Source: Candidatus Shapirobacteria bacterium (lineage in GTDB: Bacteria; Patescibacteriota; Microgenomatia; UBA12405; UBA6130). Taken from it: DNA of 54,146 nt. The notes under the pieces were generated by a model. It ran no database searches and had not been told where the DNA came from. It worked only from the letters and a program-made list of their open reading frames with translations. A program made the position numbers and the translations under genes. The stretch spans positions 1 through 54,146 of the forward strand of contig JALWDZ010000005.1 of NCBI GenBank assembly GCA_027039485.1, given 5' to 3'. Positions within the stretch are counted from its first letter, which is position 1; the number at the start of each line of letters is the position of its first letter. Below are positions 26,030 through 33,553 of the stretch, in pieces.

Positions 26030-26820
26030 TCCACTTTGGTGGCATAACGGCCAGAAACCCAACCCGTTTTCCCTGGCTGGTATTCGATTTCCAGCCAGCC
26101 ATTCTTTTCGTCGCGATAGGGATATTTCTTGCCGGGAGTAACTTTAGCCACTTCGGGGCTGGCTCGGGTTGGCTTTTCCCGCACCCGCAGCCATCCGGTC
26201 GGCGTTTCTTTAATTTTTACCTCCGGCCCGGCTTCTGGCGCCGGCGTCGGGGTAGCACTGGCCGTTTTAGCTGGCCCAAAATCAACTTCAGCCACCAACC
26301 GATAGCCAGCCACCGCTTGCAATTCCAATTCCTGATTAGGCCGCTGGGGAAGAGAAAAAACAAAATGGTGTCCGCCGCTGCCAATATCTTTAAGCGAAAG
26401 GGGGGTAAAGCCTTTCATTTCCCCGTCAATAGTAACGCTGGCCTTAGGCGGCAAAGAGGTCAAAAAACAGCCCGCCTTATCTTTTTCCCGAGTTGGCAAG
26501 AGGTAGACCACCCGCCCTTGGCTTAGGGGATCGCGGAATTCCCGGTGAACCAATACCCGGGTGTCGGCCGGAATTGAAAGCGTCCGCTCCCAGGTCCACT
26601 GCTTATTGTCAACCACCAATTTAATTTGCCAATTGCCCGGCCGAAGATGGTTATTTTGATAAGGCGTTTTACCTACCGCCCGGCCATTAAGATACACTGT
26701 TGCCGCTGGGCTGGATTCTACTGCCAGGCCAGCCCGCTGGGGACTAAGCAAGTGCCAAAGAAGAAAAATCGTCCCGGCCACAAAAATAACCACCGCCAAA
26801 ACAAAAATCGCCCGTTTCAT
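26026..26820 (-). CDS. PEGA-domain protein with C-terminal SH3b domain
   Basis: Predicted envelope protein anchored by an N-terminal helix (residues 4-24). 264 residues. Two PEGA repeats are visible, AVESSPAATVYLNGRAVGK at about 33-51 and LTSLPPKASVTIDGEMKG at about 120-137, then a Thr/Pro-rich linker, and a bacterial SH3 domain (GWLRVREKPTRASPEVAKV to WVSGRYATKVD). SH3b domains often bind cell wall or peptides. Start lies 6 nt after TGCTAATCT. Confidence 0.85.
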   Translation of the reverse strand: MKRAIFVLAVVIFVAGTIFLLWHLLSPQRAGLAVESSPAATVYLNGRAVGKTPYQNNHLRPGNWQIKLVVDNKQWTWERTLSIPADTRVLVHREFRDPLSQGRVVYLLPTREKDKAGCFLTSLPPKASVTIDGEMKGFTPLSLKDIGSGGHHFVFSLPQRPNQELELQAVAGYRLVAEVDFGPAKTASATPTPAPEAGPEVKIKETPTGWLRVREKPTRASPEVAKVTPGKKYPYRDEKNGWLEIEYQPGKTGWVSGRYATKVD

Positions 26821-26834
26821 AATTTGAGATTAGC
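26821..26834 (-). promoter_or_regulatory. Extended -10 leaderless promoter of the PEGA gene
   Basis: Minus strand TGCTAATCT, 6-nt gap, ATG 26820. No ribosome binding site. Confidence 0.5.
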
Positions 26835-26870
26835 AAAAAATTATCCGCCTGTCTATGGCTCCCAAAAATC

Positions 26871-26902
26871 TGTTACAATTAAATAGAAAGGGGGTGATAA
26901 TA
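26871..26902 (+). promoter_or_regulatory. Extended -10 promoter with strong Shine-Dalgarno leader
   Basis: TGTTACAAT (TACAAT 26874-26879) is followed by a short leader carrying AGAAAGGGGGTGAT (26885-26898), which matches the complement of the 16S 3' end with one substitution. The SD selects ATG 26903 and not the upstream in-frame start at 26855. Confidence 0.7.
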
Positions 26903-27235
26903 ATGGATAATTTAGATGAAAAGACAAAAGGCGCTTTAGCCTATCTCTTAGGCTTTTTAAGCGGCATTTTCTTTATTTTAACCGAGAAAAAATCTAGTTT
27001 CGTCCGCTTCCACGCCTGGCAGTCAACCATTGTTTTCGGCCTCTTTTTTGTTGCCGATATTATCTTAGGATTCTTACCTATCTTTGGGTTTTTCTTGGTC
27101 AACATCTTAGGCTTAACCGCTTTTGTTCTCTGGCTTTTCTTAATGTGGAAAGCCTACCAAGGAGAGCAATACCATCTGCCTTATGTAGGCGCCTGGGCCG
27201 ACCAACAGCTCGCCAAGGAGAAAAAGAATGCCTAA
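26903..27235 (+). CDS. DUF4870 / Tic20-like membrane protein
   Basis: Small membrane protein of the DUF4870 (Tic20-like) group, role unknown. 110 residues: LDEKTKGALAYLLGFLSGI, then FLTEKKSSFVRFHAWQS-type motif (ILTEKKSSFVRFHAWQS here), then two to three helices and a charged tail. The start is fixed by the very strong SD at 26885-26898. Overlaps the enolase start by 8 bp. Confidence 0.88.
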   Translation: MDNLDEKTKGALAYLLGFLSGIFFILTEKKSSFVRFHAWQSTIVFGLFFVADIILGFLPIFGFFLVNILGLTAFVLWLFLMWKAYQGEQYHLPYVGAWADQQLAKEKKNA

Positions 27236-28478
27236 AATTATCAAAGTAACTGGCCAGTGGCTCCTCAATTCGCGGGGCGTGCCGACGGTAATGGCCACCG
27301 TTTACCTCAGCAGCGGCCATCAGGGGAGCGCCAGCGTCCCCCGGGGGGCTTCGCGGGGGAAACACGAAGCCGTAGATTTACGCGACGATGACCCGCGGCG
27401 CTGGCAAGGGCAAGGGGTCCGCAAAGCCCGGCAAAACATCGAAAAGATAGAGGCTATCCTCCAAGGGCGGCAGCTACAACCGGAAAAGCTGGATGAGCTG
27501 CTAATTGCCAGCGACGGCACCACCGACAAAAGCCATTTTGGCGCCAATGCCATTTTGGCTGTTTCCTTGGCAATGGCCCGGGCGGCCGCGGCGGCGGCGC
27601 AGCTTCCCCTTTACCGCTGGCTCAATAAGACTTATTTCCCAGAAATAAAACTGGCCAAATTGCCTACCCCTCTCTTAAATTTTCTCAACGGCGGCCAACA
27701 CGCCTTCCCCGGTCCCGATTTTCAAGAATTTATGGTTGTCCCCCGCCGCCAAACTAGCTTCCAAGAAAAATTAATGATGGCTAACGCTGTTTATTTCCAG
27801 CTTAAGGAAAAGCTACGCCGCCGCCGCTGGCCGACCACCGTTGGTGACGAAGGCGGCTTTGCCCCACCGCTGAGCCATAACGAGGAGGCTATCGAGCTTC
27901 TCCTAGCTGCCATTGAAGCGGCCGGATACCAACCGGGTCAAGATTTTGTTCTCGCCATTGATGCTGCCGCCAGCCAACTTTATCGGGCCGGCCGTTATTG
28001 GCTCCGCCGCGAAGGGCGCCAACTTCCGGCAGAAAAATTGCACCAACTCTATCAAAAATGGGCTGAAAAATACCCACTGGCCATTCTTGAAGACGGCTTT
28101 GACGAAGAGGCTTGGGGGGATTTCCGCAAATTAACCCACCAATTGGGCCAGAAAATAAAAATTGTTGGTGACGATCTTTACACCACCAATATCCAGCGGT
28201 TAGAAAAGGGGCTCCAGCTGCAAGCAACCAACGCCGTCTTAGTTAAGCCCAATCAGATTGGCACCTTAAAAGAAACGGTCGCCTTCATAAAATTAGCCCG
28301 GCAAAACCGGCAAACGATTATTATTTCCCACCGCTCCGGGGAAACTTGCGACAGTTTTATTGCCGACCTAGCCGTCGCCGCCCAGGCCGAATATATTAAG
28401 GCTGGCGCCCTGGCTCGAAGCGAACGGCTGGCAAAATATAACCGCCTCCTGGCCATCGAGCGCCAGTTGGCGGTTTAA
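27228..28478 (+). CDS. eno: Enolase
   Basis: Interconverts 2-phosphoglycerate and phosphoenolpyruvate in glycolysis. 416 residues, near normal length (about 430). Catalytic sites are present: FQEFMVVP, VGDEGGFAP, AIDAAAS (Mg ligand), LEDGFDE (Mg ligand), VGDDLYTTN (Mg ligand), VLVKPNQIGT (catalytic Lys), SHRSGET and YIKAGALARSER. Two mobile loops differ from the usual: PRGASRGKHEAVDLRD instead of PSGASTG, and GGQHAFPG instead of GGxHADN. AAGGAG precedes ATG 27228 and the start lies inside the Tic20-like gene. Convergent with hsp20. Confidence 0.95.
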   Translation: MPKIIKVTGQWLLNSRGVPTVMATVYLSSGHQGSASVPRGASRGKHEAVDLRDDDPRRWQGQGVRKARQNIEKIEAILQGRQLQPEKLDELLIASDGTTDKSHFGANAILAVSLAMARAAAAAAQLPLYRWLNKTYFPEIKLAKLPTPLLNFLNGGQHAFPGPDFQEFMVVPRRQTSFQEKLMMANAVYFQLKEKLRRRRWPTTVGDEGGFAPPLSHNEEAIELLLAAIEAAGYQPGQDFVLAIDAAASQLYRAGRYWLRREGRQLPAEKLHQLYQKWAEKYPLAILEDGFDEEAWGDFRKLTHQLGQKIKIVGDDLYTTNIQRLEKGLQLQATNAVLVKPNQIGTLKETVAFIKLARQNRQTIIISHRSGETCDSFIADLAVAAQAEYIKAGALARSERLAKYNRLLAIERQLAV

Positions 28479-28494
28479 AAGCTGCCCTTCCTTT

Positions 28495-28920
28495 TTAGCC
28501 TTGGCGAGCCTTTACGGCGATCTTCTTTGGCTTTGCCTCCTCAGCTTTGGGCAAAGTTATCGTCAAGACGCCATTCTTAAGCTCCGCCTTGGCCTTATCC
28601 GGCTTAATGGGACAGGGAATGGTGGTGGTGTAAATATAGCGCGCCTGCCGGGCTTGGCGATAAACAATCTTCTTTTTCTCTTTCTTTTCTTCGGTTTCTT
28701 TATGCTCGGCCTTAATGGTTAGGGTTCGGCCCTCAAGGCTAATGTCAATTTCTTTTTCCTCAACGCCCGGCACATTGGCTTGCACCACCAAACTATCATC
28801 AGTCTCATAAACCGTTAGCCCTTCGCCAGCCTCAGCCCATTCCTCATCTTCTTCCAAGGGCCAAGGCAAACGGCTCCAGGCTCGGGCCAGACTAAACGGA
28901 TCCCATTTAACTACTGCCAT
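28495..28920 (-). CDS. HSP20 small heat shock protein
   Basis: ATP-independent holdase chaperone with an alpha-crystallin domain. 141 residues: N-terminal arm (VVKWDPFSLARAW), alpha-crystallin domain from LTVYETDDSLVVQANVPG to ELKNGVLTITLPK (the GVLTI motif), then a short Lys-rich tail lacking a clear IxI motif. ATG 28920 is chosen over GTG 28929, because the GTG lies inside the Shine-Dalgarno AGAAAGGAGGTGA. Expression is probably heat-inducible through the CIRCE element upstream. Confidence 0.95.
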   Translation of the reverse strand: MAVVKWDPFSLARAWSRLPWPLEEDEEWAEAGEGLTVYETDDSLVVQANVPGVEEKEIDISLEGRTLTIKAEHKETEEKKEKKKIVYRQARQARYIYTTTIPCPIKPDKAKAELKNGVLTITLPKAEEAKPKKIAVKARQG

Positions 28921-28939
28921 CTTTCTCACCTCCTTTCTT

Positions 28940-28998
28940 TTAGCACTCCAATAACTTATCTGCTAATTCCATTATATTAATCAGAAAAAATTTGTCAA
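28940..28998 (-). promoter_or_regulatory. hsp20 promoter with CIRCE-type HrcA operator
   Basis: Minus strand TTGACA (28993-28998), 16-bp spacer and TATAAT (28971-28976). Directly downstream is TTAGCACTC-N9-ATCTGCTAA as read on the plus strand (28940-28966). One half is a perfect CIRCE half-site, the other has three changes. Position over the start of transcription fits repression by HrcA; hrcA is not in the window. Confidence 0.8.
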
Positions 28999-29001
28999 GC
29001 C

Positions 29002-29715
29002 CTAATAGCTGGGAACGGCAATATAGACGATGGTGTTTTCGTACCTGCCAGCGGCTTGGCTGGCAGAAATATTTACTTTGTAAGTTACCGTTGCCTGGGA
29101 TTGGCGGGTAACATCGTTGCTGGCCATAACCGTCTGGGCGGTTTCTCCCCCTTCATGGTTGGCAAATTGGCGAAAATAGCTGGTGTCGGCAAAATCGCTG
29201 GGAACATCATCGCCGCTCATGTTGAACCCAAATCCAAAAGTGGCGGTTGATTGCCAAACTCCGGCCTGAGTTTCATCACAATCGTTGTTGTCACAGGTAG
29301 TGTCGGCAATTATACTTCCCGTTTGATTGCGAAGGGGATGGTTTTCGAAGGCCAGCACCTGGTAACCACCGGCGCCACCGGCCCGAACAGTGAGGACATT
29401 AGTAGCCGTAGCTGGACTTTCGGGCGTTAGGCTGCCAAAATCAACGGTTAGGCTAGAAATAGCAAAACTAAAGGGAATTATAGAATGGATATATTGGAAC
29501 CCGGCCCGCACTTTATAGCCGGCGGAGGTGTAAAGGCCGGGAGCAGTTTGGCCCAAAGTAATCCCCAGCTGGTAATTGCTGCCAGTCTGCCGACCACTGC
29601 CCAAATTAACATTCCCCCACTGGATTTTGTAAGAATCGGACGACATGTCAATTGCCCAGCTAGCCACGGGAAAAAATAAACCAGCCAGGATAATCAAAAG
29701 CAACCTAATCTTCAT
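29002..29715 (-). CDS. Secreted protein of unknown function
   Basis: 237 residues with a signal peptide (KIRLLLIILAGLFFPVASWA), then a region containing SDSYKIQWGNVNLGSG and GYKVRAGFQYIH, and a beta-rich C-terminal half ending AAGRYENTIVYIAVPSY, a pattern seen in secreted beta-sandwich proteins. No catalytic motif or anchor is seen, so it may be shed or bound non-covalently. ATG 29715 overlaps the upstream membrane protein by 11 bp; TTG 29733 is less likely. Confidence 0.75.
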   Translation of the reverse strand: MKIRLLLIILAGLFFPVASWAIDMSSDSYKIQWGNVNLGSGRQTGSNYQLGITLGQTAPGLYTSAGYKVRAGFQYIHSIIPFSFAISSLTVDFGSLTPESPATATNVLTVRAGGAGGYQVLAFENHPLRNQTGSIIADTTCDNNDCDETQAGVWQSTATFGFGFNMSGDDVPSDFADTSYFRQFANHEGGETAQTVMASNDVTRQSQATVTYKVNISASQAAGRYENTIVYIAVPSY

Positions 29716-30436
29716 GGTCGGTTTCTTGGTCAACGGCTTTTTCCAAAACTTGGCTTTCTTGCAGAAGTTTTTGGGTAAGGCGGCGAAGGCGCTTAAGGTT
29801 GGCCCGTTGTTCCTCGGTAAAATGGGTTAAATCGGCCAAAAGAACAGATAATTTATCGAGCATTTCGATCAAAGCCGGGCGGGCAGCGGTGGCCAGCCAG
29901 AGGAGAATGGCCGTTTCTTGGTGAGCGAGGTGCTTTTCATCGCGGGCCCACTTAGCCTGATAAAGTTGGAGGCGGCGCTTTTGGCGCAAATTAGCCAAAT
30001 ATTGGCGGCCGAAATAAAGGCTCAGGGGGGCAACCAAAATCAGCGAAAGAGGATTCAGCCATTCTTGCCACCCCTGACTTACCGGAGTAGTGAGCCAGAG
30101 GAAAAAAGCCAGAAAGAAGCTAAAAGCAAAGGTCAGCCAAGGTTCCCAGGCAAAGGCTAGCCCAAAAAGAAGGAAATAAAGAAGAAAAAAGAGGGGCGAT
30201 TGGCTGCCACCGCTAGTAAAAACCAGGAGGAGAATGACCAGGCTAAAAATTAAGCCGTCGATACCGGCTAACGACGAGGAGCCAGAAAACCAAAGCTGGC
30301 GGACAAAATAGACTAAAACCAAAAGGGCTGTCAGCTGGAGGCTATAGAACGACAACTGGCCGCTTTGGGTCCAAACCCAGGCTAAAAGAGTGGCCAAAAT
30401 TAAAAATAAAAGGTGGAAATAAAAATTCCGTTGCAT
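29705..30436 (-). CDS. Membrane protein with cytoplasmic coiled-coil tail
   Basis: No confident family. 243 residues: about five to six helices in the first 150 residues, then a charged cytoplasmic tail with coiled-coil character (EKHLAHQETAILLWLATAA, EEQRANLKRLRRLTQKLLQ). The layout recalls a sensor kinase N-terminus with a dimerisation helix but no kinase domain or phospho-acceptor His box is visible. ATG 30436 is chosen because TTGTTT-17-CAGAAT ends 5 nt upstream. Confidence 0.7.
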   Translation of the reverse strand: MQRNFYFHLLFLILATLLAWVWTQSGQLSFYSLQLTALLVLVYFVRQLWFSGSSSLAGIDGLIFSLVILLLVFTSGGSQSPLFFLLYFLLFGLAFAWEPWLTFAFSFFLAFFLWLTTPVSQGWQEWLNPLSLILVAPLSLYFGRQYLANLRQKRRLQLYQAKWARDEKHLAHQETAILLWLATAARPALIEMLDKLSVLLADLTHFTEEQRANLKRLRRLTQKLLQESQVLEKAVDQETDHED

Positions 30437-30470
30437 ACCCCATTCTGCCAAATTTAAACCAAGAAAACAA
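30437..30470 (-). promoter_or_regulatory. Promoter (leaderless) of the coiled-coil membrane protein
   Basis: Minus strand TTGTTT (30465-30470), 17-bp spacer, CAGAAT (30442-30447), 5-nt gap, ATG 30436. It lies just past the groEL terminator. Confidence 0.45.
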
Positions 30471-30473
30471 CAC

Positions 30474-30503
30474 AAAAAATAGCCCCCAAGAAGGGGGCTA
30501 TTT
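30474..30503 (-). terminator. Rho-independent terminator after groEL
   Basis: Minus strand AAATAGCCCCC-TTCTT-GGGGGCTATTT followed by a U-rich run. The 11-bp stem with a GC core and T tract is the only textbook intrinsic terminator I see in the window. Confidence 0.88.
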
Positions 30504-30520
30504 CCTACCCCACCTCCTGG

Positions 30521-32158
30521 TTAATACTCCATGCCGCCACCGGGGAGATTGCTACCACCCTCCTTTTTTTCTTCCTTTTCGGGCACTTCGGTTACCAAAA
30601 CTTCGGTGGTTAAGATCATCCCGGCCACACTGGCCGCATTCAAAAGGGCATTGCGGCTGACTTTAGCCGGATCCAAGATGCCGGCGGTAACCAAAGATTC
30701 AAACTTGCCGGTAAGAGCATTAAGGCCAAAGTCAGGCTTAGTGGCCAAGGCATCTTCCACCTTTTTCAAGACATAACCGTCATCAAAGCCGGCATTCTTA
30801 GCTAGCCAGCGAACTGGTTGTTCCAAAGCGCGGCGGACAATGTCAATACCCACTTTTTCTTCCTCATTAGCCGGCTTAAGATCCGCCAGGGCTTTTTTGG
30901 CCCGCAAGAAAGCCACTCCGCCGCCGGGGAGAATTCCTTCGGCAACGGCTGCCTTGGTAGCTTCCACAGCATCCTTCACCCGCTCTTGCTTTTCTTTTAG
31001 CTCGACCTCTGTAGCCGCGCCAACCTGGATAACCGCTACCCCGCCGGCTAATTTTGCCAGGCGCTCTTCTAATTTTTCCCGATCGTAATCGGAATCAGCC
31101 TTTTCGATCTCCCGGCGAATTTGGGCAATCCGGGCCTCGATTTTAGCCTTTTCGCCTTTGCCACCGACAATGCGGCAATTATCTTTATCGGCAATAACCT
31201 TATCGGCCCGGCCACAATCACTCGGCTGGACTGTCTCTAGCTTCCGCCCGGTATCTTCAGAGATAACTGTCCCGCCGGTGAGGATAGCGATATCCTCCAG
31301 CATCGCTTTACGGCGGTCACCAAAGCCGGGGGCTTTAACCACCAAGGCGTTAAAGGTGCCCTTAAGCTTATTTACTACTAAAGTGGCCAGGGCTTCCCCT
31401 TCAACGTCCTCGGCAATGATGACAAAGTTCTTCGTCACCTTAACAATATTCTCTAAGAAAGGCAGGATTTCCTGGACCGAGGAAATTTTCTTGTCAGTAA
31501 TGAGAATATAAGGATTCTCAATAACCGCCTCCATCGAATCAGGGTTGGTTACAAAATAAGGAGAAACATAACCCTGGTCAAATTCCATCCCTTCCTTATA
31601 TTCAATTTCAATGTCAAAGCCCTTGCCTTCCTCAACGGTGATAACTCCATCGCGGCCGACTTTCTCGATTGCCTCGGCAATTTTCTGGCCAATCGCCGGA
31701 TCGGCAGCGGAAACAGTCGCTACCTGGGCAATTTCTTCTTTGCCTTTTACCGGCTTAGCCATCTCCCGAAGGGCCTTAGCAGCCGCTTCTGCTGCCTGCT
31801 CGATCCCTTTTTTGACCAACATCGGGTTATAACCGGCAGTCACATTTTTGAGGCCCTCTTTGGCCAAAGCCCAAGTCAAAAGGGTTGCTGTCGTGGTGCC
31901 GTCGCCGGCCACATCATTAGTTTTCGAGGCCGCTTCCTTCACCAATTGGGCTCCTAAATTCTCCCAAGGATCGGCTAAATCGATTTCCTTGGCAACCGTT
32001 ACCCCATCGTGGACAATGGTCGGGCTGCCCCACTTTCTTTCCAGAGCCACATTGCGGCCCCGGGGCCCCATAGTTGCCACTACCGCTCGGGCAACCGTTT
32101 CAATACCTTTTAAAAGAGACTTGCGTGCTTCTTCACCAAATTGTAATTGTTTTGCCAT
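30521..32158 (-). CDS. groEL: Chaperonin GroEL
   Basis: 60-kDa chaperonin that folds proteins in an ATP-driven cage with GroES. 545 residues, standard length. Recognisable blocks are [44 protein letters not shown] (ATP site), [19 protein letters not shown] and [12 protein letters not shown]. The tail ends [12 protein letters not shown], a short Gly/Met tail. AAGGAGG precedes ATG 32158, and the groES stop lies 17 nt upstream. A strong terminator follows. Confidence 0.97.
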   Translation of the reverse strand: MAKQLQFGEEARKSLLKGIETVARAVVATMGPRGRNVALERKWGSPTIVHDGVTVAKEIDLADPWENLGAQLVKEAASKTNDVAGDGTTTATLLTWALAKEGLKNVTAGYNPMLVKKGIEQAAEAAAKALREMAKPVKGKEEIAQVATVSAADPAIGQKIAEAIEKVGRDGVITVEEGKGFDIEIEYKEGMEFDQGYVSPYFVTNPDSMEAVIENPYILITDKKISSVQEILPFLENIVKVTKNFVIIAEDVEGEALATLVVNKLKGTFNALVVKAPGFGDRRKAMLEDIAILTGGTVISEDTGRKLETVQPSDCGRADKVIADKDNCRIVGGKGEKAKIEARIAQIRREIEKADSDYDREKLEERLAKLAGGVAVIQVGAATEVELKEKQERVKDAVEATKAAVAEGILPGGGVAFLRAKKALADLKPANEEEKVGIDIVRRALEQPVRWLAKNAGFDDGYVLKKVEDALATKPDFGLNALTGKFESLVTAGILDPAKVSRNALLNAASVAGMILTTEVLVTEVPEKEEKKEGGSNLPGGGMEY

Positions 32159-32175
32159 TGTTTCCCTCCTTATTT

Positions 32176-32484
32176 TTAACCAATAACAGCCATAATGTCA
32201 TCAAATTTAACAAAAAGGAAGTCTTTATTCTCTCCTTGGGGGCGATACTCATTGCCGGCCCATTTCTTGAAGACAACCAGGTCGCCCTTTTTGCAGGGAG
32301 CAGCAATTTTAGCCCCATATTCACTAATTAAAGTTGCCCCGACAGCAATTACCCGTCCCGCTTGAGGTTTTTCTTCATGGCTGTCAGGCAAAACAATGCC
32401 GCTGGGCGTTTTCTTCTCTTCAGCCAACGGCTCAATTAAAACATAACCTGGAGTAGGTTTAATTTTAGCCAGCATACTTTTCAT
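32176..32484 (-). CDS. groES: Co-chaperonin GroES
   Basis: Heptameric lid of GroEL. 102 residues with [38 protein letters not shown] (mobile loop) and the C-terminal [21 protein letters not shown] lies only 4 nt before ATG 32484, tight but workable; ATG 32475 (Met4) is an alternative with a 13-nt gap. First gene of the groES-groEL operon under a CIRCE-like operator. Confidence 0.97.
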   Translation of the reverse strand: MKSMLAKIKPTPGYVLIEPLAEEKKTPSGIVLPDSHEEKPQAGRVIAVGATLISEYGAKIAAPCKKGDLVVFKKWAGNEYRPQGENKDFLFVKFDDIMAVIG

Positions 32485-32512
32485 TGGACCTCCTCAATGA
32501 GAACTTCTAACT

Positions 32513-32571
32513 TTATCACTTGCAGATCTCAACTGATAATTATTCTAACGGTCCCGCCCAGCGTTTGTCAA
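32513..32571 (-). promoter_or_regulatory. groESL promoter with variant CIRCE-like inverted repeat
   Basis: Minus strand TTGACA (32566-32571), 18-bp spacer, TAGAAT (32542-32547). Just downstream lies TTATCACTT-N9-AACTGATAA on the plus strand (32513-32539): the same 9-9-9 architecture as CIRCE, arms matching each other at 8 of 9 positions and resembling TTAGCACTC at 7 of 9. Confidence 0.68.
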
Positions 32572-32574
32572 GAG

Positions 32575-32642
32575 GAAACTTCCCAGGTGGAATACACTCC
32601 GCCAGCCGGCGGAACACCTCGGGATTGCCGAAGCTAAGGAAG
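32575..32642. repeat. GC-rich hairpin of the intergenic repeat family
   Basis: CTTCCCAGGTGGAA, CCGCCAGCCGGCGG and CACCTCGGG with closing GGAAG form nested inverted arms. Similar CCCGA/CCGGCGG hairpins occur in R1 and R2. It sits downstream of the nucleotidyltransferase gene and upstream of the groES promoter, where it might also stop transcription; there is no T tract. Confidence 0.45.
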
Positions 32643-32668
32643 TGAGAATTTAAAAGGGAAACTAAGTG

Positions 32669-33553
32669 CTAGAGCTGGGGCAGACTCGAAAGTAACTGCC
32701 GATAGCGCTTCAAGATTAGCTGGCTCTGGTCGCGGGGATGGAAAAAGGCAAAGCGGGGACCAACCAATTCCCGCTGGTGATGGCGAGCCATGTAAAAGTA
32801 CTGTAGCTGATAAGCTAACTTTTCCAACAAACTCGGCGGCCGCGGCGGTGGTGGCGGCGGGCAGGGATGTCTTTGGCAAAAGGTTTTCAGCCAGGTAGCC
32901 AAAAATCGCCCCAGCCAGTCACGGTTGGCAGCCACCAGCCGGGCGTACCAGTCACCCTCATCATAAACAACTTTCATCTGGAAAATTTCCATGGCCACAA
33001 AAAGGTTTTGCTTGGCCGGGGGCAAACGGAGGGCATCGCCGGCTAACCAGACGTTGGGGCAAAGCCGATCGGCGATCCGCCGGCCCCGGTGGAACGGCAA
33101 GCCCGCCGGCCGCCGCGGCTGGCGCTGCCAGCGCCGCCACACCTCCCACCAAAGTCGGGTCTGCCAAAGCCGGCCGGGGGCGGTAATTAACAAAAGATCC
33201 AAATCATCGCCCGGATAAGCATTTTCGCTAGCCACACTGCCGGTTACTGCCAAAAGCTTAATCCCCGGCAGCCCCCGGCCGGCGGGAAAAAACTGCTTCA
33301 CCCGGGCCAGTTTGCGCCGGGCCCAAAAAAGTCCCCGCTGGCGGGACCGGCAAGAACAAGAGGGCAAAAAATAATAGCCAGCTTGCTCCCGGAGCCAGCC
33401 GCGGCGGCCGGCCCGGGCAATAGCTTTTTTCACTGTTGGCCAAGAATACACTTGGGACGACAAAAGGCGGTGGTAAATTTCTTCCTCCCGAAGGGGAAAA
33501 CGGAAAAGGTTGCTATAAGCGACGGTAGTCAAAACAGCCCTAACGGCGCTCAT
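32669..33553 (-). CDS. Nucleotidyltransferase-domain protein
   Basis: 294 residues. A polymerase-beta-fold nucleotidyltransferase core is visible at about residues 100-120: LLAVTGSVASENAYPGDDL then DLLLIT, i.e. the GS-x9-DxD pattern. The N-terminus (YSNLFRFPLREEEIYHRLL) looks like a winged-helix segment; the C-terminal half has a PPPPPPRPP linker and a helical end. Substrate unknown (nucleotide, protein or antibiotic). Coupled to the upstream solute-binding gene by TGATG. A longer TTG start at 33556 is not needed. Confidence 0.82.
   Translation of the reverse strand: MSAVRAVLTTVAYSNLFRFPLREEEIYHRLLSSQVYSWPTVKKAIARAGRRGWLREQAGYYFLPSCSCRSRQRGLFWARRKLARVKQFFPAGRGLPGIKLLAVTGSVASENAYPGDDLDLLLITAPGRLWQTRLWWEVWRRWQRQPRRPAGLPFHRGRRIADRLCPNVWLAGDALRLPPAKQNLFVAMEIFQMKVVYDEGDWYARLVAANRDWLGRFLATWLKTFCQRHPCPPPPPPRPPSLLEKLAYQLQYFYMARHHQRELVGPRFAFFHPRDQSQLILKRYRQLLSSLPQL

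Noticed and set aside
29705-30436. Histidine kinase
   Set aside because: No H-box, N-box or G-box; only membrane helices and a coiled coil are present.
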